Below the pieces are notes generated by a model. The model saw nothing but the letters and a program-made list of their open reading frames with translations. It was not told the DNA's origin and ran no database searches. From positions 1 through 64,000 of the forward strand of contig JABYQU010000024.1 of NCBI GenBank assembly GCA_022264855.1: a stretch of 64,000 nucleotides of DNA, given 5' to 3'. The translations under genes and the position numbers were made by a program. Below, one piece after another: positions 57,082-64,000 of this stretch; positions within the stretch are counted from its first letter, which is position 1; each line of letters opens with the position of its first letter. This stretch comes from Lenzites betulinus. Its lineage: Eukaryota; Basidiomycota; Agaricomycetes; Polyporales; Polyporaceae.

Positions 57082-60000
57082 ATGATGAAAACCCGCAGAA
57101 AAAGCAAGGCCGCAGCGGCAGCGGCAGCTGTTGAGCCAACGCAAGGGGGTGCGACGCGGGAGAACTCCCCTGCCCCTCCTACTGCCCTCACTGTCAACAT
57201 TCCAGATGACATCGACCTAGATGTCTTGTCTAGCTTGCTTCCCGACGCGAACCTCACTGCCCCTACCCCCGAGACTCTTGTTGCACTGTACAGGGTACTT
57301 CTTTCTCAAACCTCAGAATCGAAGAGTACACAGAGAGAGCTGGAGGACGCGCGCGCAGAGATTCAGCGCAAGGATGTGGAGTTGGACCAGGCTCTACAAG
57401 ATCACGAAACCGCGGCCTTCGAGCGGGAGGCGACTGTGGAGACCATTAAGAAGGAATTGGCTCAGACGAAAGAGGAGAGAAATACGCTAGGTGTGTAATG
57501 GGAACGTGCATACCTCGAGGTTACTTACACGGCGTCGTGCTCCTAGCCTCCGAACGTGCCAAACTTCAAGAACGCCTGGACGCCGTGTCAAACACTCAGA
57601 CCTCGTCTTCAGCTGAGGTTGTCACTTTGAAGCAACGTGTAGAGGACACAGAACGCGAGAAACGCGACCTGATGGGCGTGGTGAGCAGACTACAGGAGGA
57701 CGGAACACAACGCGAAGGTGAGTGTGATACAGCTTTGGTTCGGACTTTTCTCATTCAAACTACGCGTAGCCGAGATCCAGACGCTTCGTGCGGACCTCAA
57801 ACAAGCTCGCCAAGATCAGCAGAACCTTGAGCGCCGAGTCCGGGAGCTCACTTCGTCTGAGACGTCCACCAAGGTATGTCACTCGCTTCAGGATTCTCTG
57901 CAATCCAATAACTCCTTTCCATGTAGTTCAAGCTCGAGTCCTTCACGCAACAACTTGAGCTTGCTCGTGGCGAGGCTGAACGAACAGCAGCAGAACTTGC
58001 CACCAAGACGGAGGAATTTGCCAAATATCGACGCACGAAGCATGCAGAACTCACCCAGCTGCAAGCTGCCCACGATTCTCTCATTCAGACCCACGCCTCT
58101 ACCGAAAGCACCCTGAAGGCCCTTCAGTCAGCCCACAACGCACAGAATCACCAACTCACGCAAGCTTTGACTCGTGTGCAAGATCTGAAGGGTCAACTGG
58201 CCGAACAAGACGCCACATACTCGAGCGAGGCTGCTGGATTGCGCCGTCTCATCTCCATGATGGAGGAGCGAGAAGCCCAAACCAAGGTGATCGTCGATAA
58301 CCTCGAGAGGGACTTCTCGGCTGTTGGCGACAGGGCAGAGAGGCGAGAGGCTGTCTTGCGCGAAGAGATTGAGAATCAGAAGCAGCGAGCCGAGGACGCG
58401 GAGAAGAGGATCGAGGAACTTCAGACAGTGCTGGATAGGCTGGACCGGGGTGAATTCCTTATGCCCAGTTTCGTTGGCTCTCCTGGTGCCCCTAGTACCC
58501 CGGCTCGGGGGATCTACACACCGGCGCGGAACGGCACGCCCTCAGATATTCTCACGCAGGGCATGTTGGGTCTCAGTCCGACGGTCGCCATGGCTAGTCG
58601 CGCACAGAGGGGCGGGAAGTCTTTCACCGAGGTCTACTCCGACTACATCAAGCTCCAAGAGGATTTCGCGAGGAAGTGCGCAGAATACGATCATATGGAC
58701 CGCACGCTCTCCGCAGTGCTTGCTCAGATTGAGGAGCGGGTATGACCAGACCCTGAATTGATTGACACGCCGAGGCTCACATTTTCCGCAGGCACCGATT
58801 CTCTCCCAGCAGCGATCTGAGTATGAACGCCTACAATCCGAGGCTTCTCAGTTGGCTTCTCAGCTTGCGCAAGCCTTGTCCGAGCGTGACTCTCTCGCGA
58901 CTGTGGCCGAGGAGAACGCACAAAAACTCTCGAAGAGCACTCGCGAGAATGAGCTTCTGGGCAAGCAGCTATCGGATCTTGGACGTCAGCTTCGGACGCT
59001 CCTTAAGGAGCTTGGTCGACACCAGGACCCGTCAATTCCTTCCGACGAAGAGCTCGAGCAGGACGATGCGACCCGCCCGGCAGAGAATATCGAAGCTGTG
59101 ATCACCAACAACCTAGTCCTTTTCCGTTCGATACCCCAGCTGCAGGAGCAGAACCAGAAGTTGCTCAAGATCGTCCGTGAGCTTGGTGACAAGCTGGAGT
59201 CGGAGGAGAAGGACTACAAGGATGCGCTTGAACGCGAGCAGGGCGAAGCCGTTCGTGAGGCTCATGAGGCGATCAAACAACTTCAGGAGCAGCTCGAGAG
59301 CCACAAGCGCAGCAGCGAGGTCACCATCCAATCTTACGCAAAGGAGCGGGACAACCTCCGGAGCCTTCTCGCAAGGCAGCAGCAGTCTGGCGGTCCGATC
59401 GCGCGCCTCACTAATGGTCAAACCAACGGCGACGTGCAACCTGCAGACGCAGACGCTGCCAAGGAGCTGGAAGAAGTGCAGAAGCAGTTCGAGACCTACC
59501 GCACGGAAATGGGCATCGACTCGACCCGCCTGCGGGAAGAGACCCTCTCCGCGCAGCGTGAAGCGACTAAGCTGGGTACCGCGCTTGCGAAAGCCAACGC
59601 TCAGATTGAGGTCCTGACAGGCAAGCGGAGTGTTTTATCCTGATGTTTTCGTCGTGCCAACCGCAGTCTCCAGAACGCCACCGCATGGTCCAAGAACAGA
59701 TTCTCATCTCCCGCCGCGAGAACGACGACTTGCAAAAGCGCAACCAACACCTCTATGACCAGTACACGCGCATTGACATCGAGTGCAATCGCATGTCGGA
59801 GGACCTCATCTCAAGTAACGGCCTTCTCGAGCAGATGCGCAACGAATGTGCCAATTTGCGTGCCGAGAAGAAGATTTGGGAGGTAAGTGACTTTCTACCG
59901 GGGCCAGGAACGATATCTGACTTTATCATTGTCAGAGTGTACAAGGCCGTCTCATCGACGAGAACAGGAACCTGGCGACGGAGCGGTCTCATCTTGCCGA

Positions 60001-63000
60001 CCTTATGGCTAACGTCCAGCGTATGCATAACGACCTCGAACGCTCTGGAGAGAACGACCGTCGCCGTATGGACAGCCAGATCAAGCTTCTTGAGGACCAG
60101 AAGTTTGTTTTCCCATATAAACGCCTAAACATTACACTGTAAGCTGACGCTGATTACAGCCAAGACTTGCGTACACAGCTAGGCCAAGAGCGGGAGTCTG
60201 TGCGACGTGTCACCCTTCAGCGTGATTTGGATTTGAAGGAGTTGCAGACCAAGTTGGACAAGGCCGTAAGGGAATGAAATTTCTTTACATTTGCTTTGCT
60301 AACGCTCCAATAGTCTGAAGAACTTGGCAAGACACGCGAAGCTCTCGTCGCTGCGGAAACTAGCAAGAAGCATCTCGAGGAACGTGTTGAACAGTTGACA
60401 AGACAACTGCAGGGCAACGAGGAGAAGCTCGCTGTATACGAGCGGAGGGCTAGTGGCGTCAACGGCATCACACCTCGCACCGACGACGATATGTCCCGTG
60501 AACAACAGCTTGAAGCCGAGGTTGCAGAGCTACGGTATGTCGAGCAATCCATGATGCATACAAGTGTGCTAACGGTAGTACAGGTCTGCTTTGAAGGTCG
60601 CTGAGGTTGACCTTGCCTCCGCGAGAAGCCACGTACAGCAGTTCCGGGACATCAGCCAAGCGAACGAAGCTGCATTGGCTACCCTCAATGCCACGCATGA
60701 CGAGTACCGTGCTGCTACCGACGCTGACCTTGCCACACGCCAGGTAAGTGCTAGCGATCTTCGTTCAACAAAATCGAAATTTATCAAGACCGCATCATTT
60801 CAGTCCGAGATTGAAGCTCTCAAAGAGAGGCTCGCTCTTGCTGAGGAGCGCCTTGCTCAGATCACCGAAGCGAATACCGAGCTTCAACAGAAGTTCGACA
60901 GTGAGCGTATTGCTTGGGCGAATGACAAAAAGACGCTCGAGGATACCATTGTCGACATGAGCACTTCCGCGCAGCACACACAGAGCGATCGTTCCAGCTG
61001 GGAGGTTGAGATCCACCAGCAGGAACAGCGCGCTAAGGTATGGGCGTGTTATGGGTCCATTAATGTTATGCTAAATGTGCATCATAGGCCGCTGAGGAAC
61101 GCTACTCCAGGGAGGTCTTGTCGCACGCAGAGTCCATCAAGTCTGTCGAGGAGTTGAAGCAGCAGCTATCCAAGGCCCAAACCGCCGCGAGAGAAGGTCG
61201 CGCTGCAGCTGAGACTGCGCAGGCCAAACTCACCACCTCCGAAGCGAGCTGGCAACAACAACGAGACGCCCTCGACAAGGAGATCACTGACCTCAAAGCA
61301 AGGTTGGTACCTACTGAAACTCTACATGACAACGACGCTCATTCTCCCTAGGTGTAAGGATCTCAGTGATCAGAACAATCTCTTGCACCAGCACCTCGAG
61401 TCTGTTAGCACTCATGCTGCGCGCATCAAACAGGCCGCGACAACTTCTGCCACGGATGAGTCAGGCGAGGCGGAGGCATCCGATGATGATACCAAGGTCA
61501 CGGAGCTGCGCTCTTTGGTCACCTACCTCCGCAAGGAGAAGGAGATCATCGAGCTCCAGCTTGAGCTTGGCAAGCAGGAGAACACTCGTCTGAAGACTCA
61601 GATCGACCACCTGTCTCAGGGCCTTGACGAGACCCGCCGAGCACTCTCGGAGGTATGTAATGTATCCAGTTTGTTGATGGCTCATCTGACGTCCTCCCAG
61701 GAGCGAGAACGTGCCGTTCAAACGGCCGCATCGGAAGCTCAGCACAGTCAGCTCGCAGAGAAGATCAACCAGGTCGCCATCCTCCGAGAGAGCAACGCCA
61801 CTTTGCGCAGCGACTGCGACTCGTATGCGAAGCGTGCTCGTCAGTTTGAGGCCGAACTTCGCCAACTCTCGTCAGAGCTAGAGCCTACGAAGGAGCAGCT
61901 CCGGGTGGCGCAGGCAGAGATCGAGGCCAAGGAGCAGCAGATCAAACTTCTTGAGAACGAGAGCCGCCGCTGGCAGGAGCGCAACACTCAACTTCTTACC
62001 AAGGTATTGTTGAAAGACATACATCGGGAGATACAAGGCTCACGTTTCCTCGTTTAGTATGATCGCATTGACCCAGCAGAGGTTCAATTGCTCAAGGACG
62101 AGATTACGCAACTGCAAGCCAAGAACGCGGAGCTGGAATCTACGATCGAGGCTCAGAAGACAGAGATCGCTGCTCAAGTACAAAGGGTACGTGTCCGCAG
62201 TTAGGCAAGCATGAAGTCATTATGCTCATCCTGTTCTCAGATTCATGTACTCGAGGAGGCCCATACTCGCCTGAAGACCATCAACAAGGACAACAACCAG
62301 AAGGCTAAGACGCGTTTCGAGCGAGAAGGTGCAGAGATTCAGCGTCTCAACCAGCTCGCCACGGAGCTCCAGGCCCAAGTCGATGCGCTGACCAAGGAGC
62401 TCGAGGAGGCGAAGGCGCATTCCGAAGCTGCGGCTGCATCTGGCGCGCCCGTCGACCCCGCATTCGCTCAGGAGTTAGAAGCCTTGCGCACAGAGAAGGC
62501 TAACCTTGAGCATCTTCTCGCGGAAGAGAAGGCGGCCCACCTTGTCGCTACTGCACAAGTCGGCGAACAGACCTCATCATTCGTAAGTCATTCCAAGAGG
62601 TCTTCTGGCTTCGAGCTGACGATCAATCGCAGGAGGAGATCCGCGCGGAGCGTGACCGTCTTCTCTCTGAGAAGGCTTCAGGCGCCGCTTTCACGGGCGA
62701 GATCCCTGCTGACGTTGCCGCCGCCCAAAGCCAATGGGAAGCAGAGAAGGTAGAGCTGGTGAAGGCCCGAGAAGAAGCCGCGGCTCGTGCGGAGGTTAGT
62801 CGTTCGACGCGTTGTTCCAGACGACCTGTCTAACCTAGTTCAACTCAGGCCCTCAAGGAGGAAGTCTCCAAGACTAACGAGGAGATCCGGAGCATTCGTC
62901 TCGCTACGGTGCGCTTGACAATCTCACCATTCACTCATACACCAACTCATAAACGTTGCAGGAGAAGTACCAGGCTCGCATATCCGACCTCATCAAGGCT

Positions 63001-63894
63001 CGCATCGCCGACAAGGAGCGTGCAGCACAGGACCAGCTCGCTGCTGTCGCCGAAGCGGTCGAGAAGCTGCGTAGCGAGCTACAAGCTTCCTCTTCCCCAG
63101 CTGCCTCGGAGGAGATCATCCGCAAGCACGCGGAGGAGCTGCGCGCGCTGGAGGAGCGTCTGGTCAAGAAGCACGAGGAGGACCTCAAGGCGGCCGTAGC
63201 GGCCGCTGCGAAGGCCGCGGGCGCCGCCGCCCTCCCTGCAGACACGCAGGCCGCGATCGACGCCGCGCTCACCGCGTACAAGAAGGAGATGGAGGAGAAC
63301 CACGCGAAGGAGATCGCCGACGCCGTCGAGCGCGGCCGCAAGGAAGCCGCCGCGCGCTCCAAGCTCAAGGACGCGCAGCTCGTGCGCGCGCAGGCCAAGG
63401 TCAAGGAGCTCGAGGCGAAGATCCTGGCGAGCGAGGGCAACGCGCCTCCCGCCGCTGCTTCCACCTCCGCCCAGCCTCCCACCCCTACCACCGCTACCGC
63501 TCCCATCGTTGAGGCCCCTTCGACATCCGCCCCTCCGGCTGCGCCTCCTGCTGCTAACGCTGCGGGCGCGCCTGGCAGGGCCGGCCTCCCCGCGAAGCCC
63601 CCCGGCGCAGGCCCTAGCGCAGGCCCCCGCCCCCCCGCTGGACGCGGCCGCGGCGCACCCGCCAACAGGGGCCTCACCATCCGTGGCGCCGCCCCAGGAG
63701 CCGCAGGACGTGGTGCGGGTGCTGCAGCTGCAGCGGCCGCCGCCGCCGCGGGCACCGCAGGAGTAGCGAAGCGCACGCGCGAGGGCGACGCGGGCGGGGA
63801 CGACACCGCCGCGAAGCGGCTGAAGCAGGGCGAGGGCGTCAAGACGTCTGCGCCCGTGCAGCTCCGTCGAGATCGCGTCCCGCCTCCGCCGTAA
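57082..63894 (+). CDS. MLP1: nuclear pore basket protein TPR/Mlp1
   Basis: Nineteen exons (first 57082-57490, last 62962-63894) give 1955 aa with all phases closed. Nearly the whole chain is heptad coiled coil. Family landmarks include a TPR/Mlp-type central stretch FTEVYSDYIKLQEDFARKCA, LVLFRSIPQLQEQNQKLL (about 900), and MVQEQILISRRENDDLQKRN. The C-terminal tail from about residue 1815 is Pro/Ala/Gly/Arg-rich with basic clusters (AKRTREG, AKRLKQGEG) that look like nuclear-import signals. The protein forms the nuclear basket and serves in mRNA quality control and spindle-checkpoint tethering. The intron at 59621-59673 starts with GC instead of GT. 63895-64000 is 3' UTR. Confidence 0.95.
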
Positions 63895-64000
63895 CGCCGT
63901 CCGCATAGACTGTGAATCGCCCGCCTATAACTAGCTCTGACCCCGTTTGTTTTGTCCGCGTACGCTGTCCATCATTGTATTTCTAGTATCTTGCAACATC

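Noticed and set aside
62931..63842. 303-codon open frame antisense to TPR
   Set aside because: Low-complexity Ala/Ser/Arg shadow of the TPR tail.

Overview
The window is fungal nuclear DNA, almost certainly from an agaricomycete basidiomycete (a mushroom or polypore). Coding regions are cut by many 45-65 nt GT-AG introns. The gene families are basidiomycete in character: CxC5/CxC6 (KDZ-associated) protein, Plavaka transposase, DUF6532, HET, a multi-exon P450, and housekeeping genes whose exon phases all close. All exon models below were built by eye; where a total is given, the summed exon length is a multiple of three.

Left third (about 0.65-20.3 kb): a nest of DNA transposons. The outer element spans 657-20260. 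It has inverted repeats of roughly 900 bp, each with three hairpins, and is bordered by the 8-bp palindrome GATGCATC on both sides. It carries two genes that converge: an intact-looking 1118-aa protein with an RTC4 domain (+), and a CxC5-CxC6 protein (-) with what looks like a KDZ-type D..D..E arrangement. The second gene is split by a second element of 7,000 bp (11494-18493) with a 12-bp terminal inverted repeat and a CA target duplication. This inner element carries a Plavaka (CACTA-like) transposase and a DUF6532 gene. Removing it with one CA rejoins the CxC5 reading frame exactly. Between the two outer genes lies a GC-rich piece holding host-gene fragments (clathrin adaptor AP-1 sigma, a Cys-rich gene) and a copy of a bit of the RTC4 gene.

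20.3-26.6 kb: three short genes on the minus strand, in a sequence saturated with the pentamer TCGCA/TGCGA. The same motif recurs left of the outer element, so the outer element probably landed in this older unit. Next come a strand-asymmetric stretch without convincing genes (24.2-26.0 kb) and a short truncated gene.

26.6-38.4 kb: a two-TM membrane protein, a HET-domain protein with a myristoylation/palmitoylation-type N-terminus, a decayed tandemly duplicated multi-exon gene, and a proline-rich protein with an N-terminal Cys cluster.

38.4-64 kb: mostly conserved host genes. These are KRE33/NAT10 RNA cytidine acetyltransferase, a JEN1-like carboxylate transporter, an alpha/beta hydrolase, a P450 with a break near the I-helix, a DCAF4-like WD40 protein, MOB1, and the nuclear-basket protein TPR/Mlp1. 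MOB1 and TPR share a 281-bp divergent promoter. No TET/JBP dioxygenase, rRNA or tRNA was recognised; RNA genes were searched only by eye.
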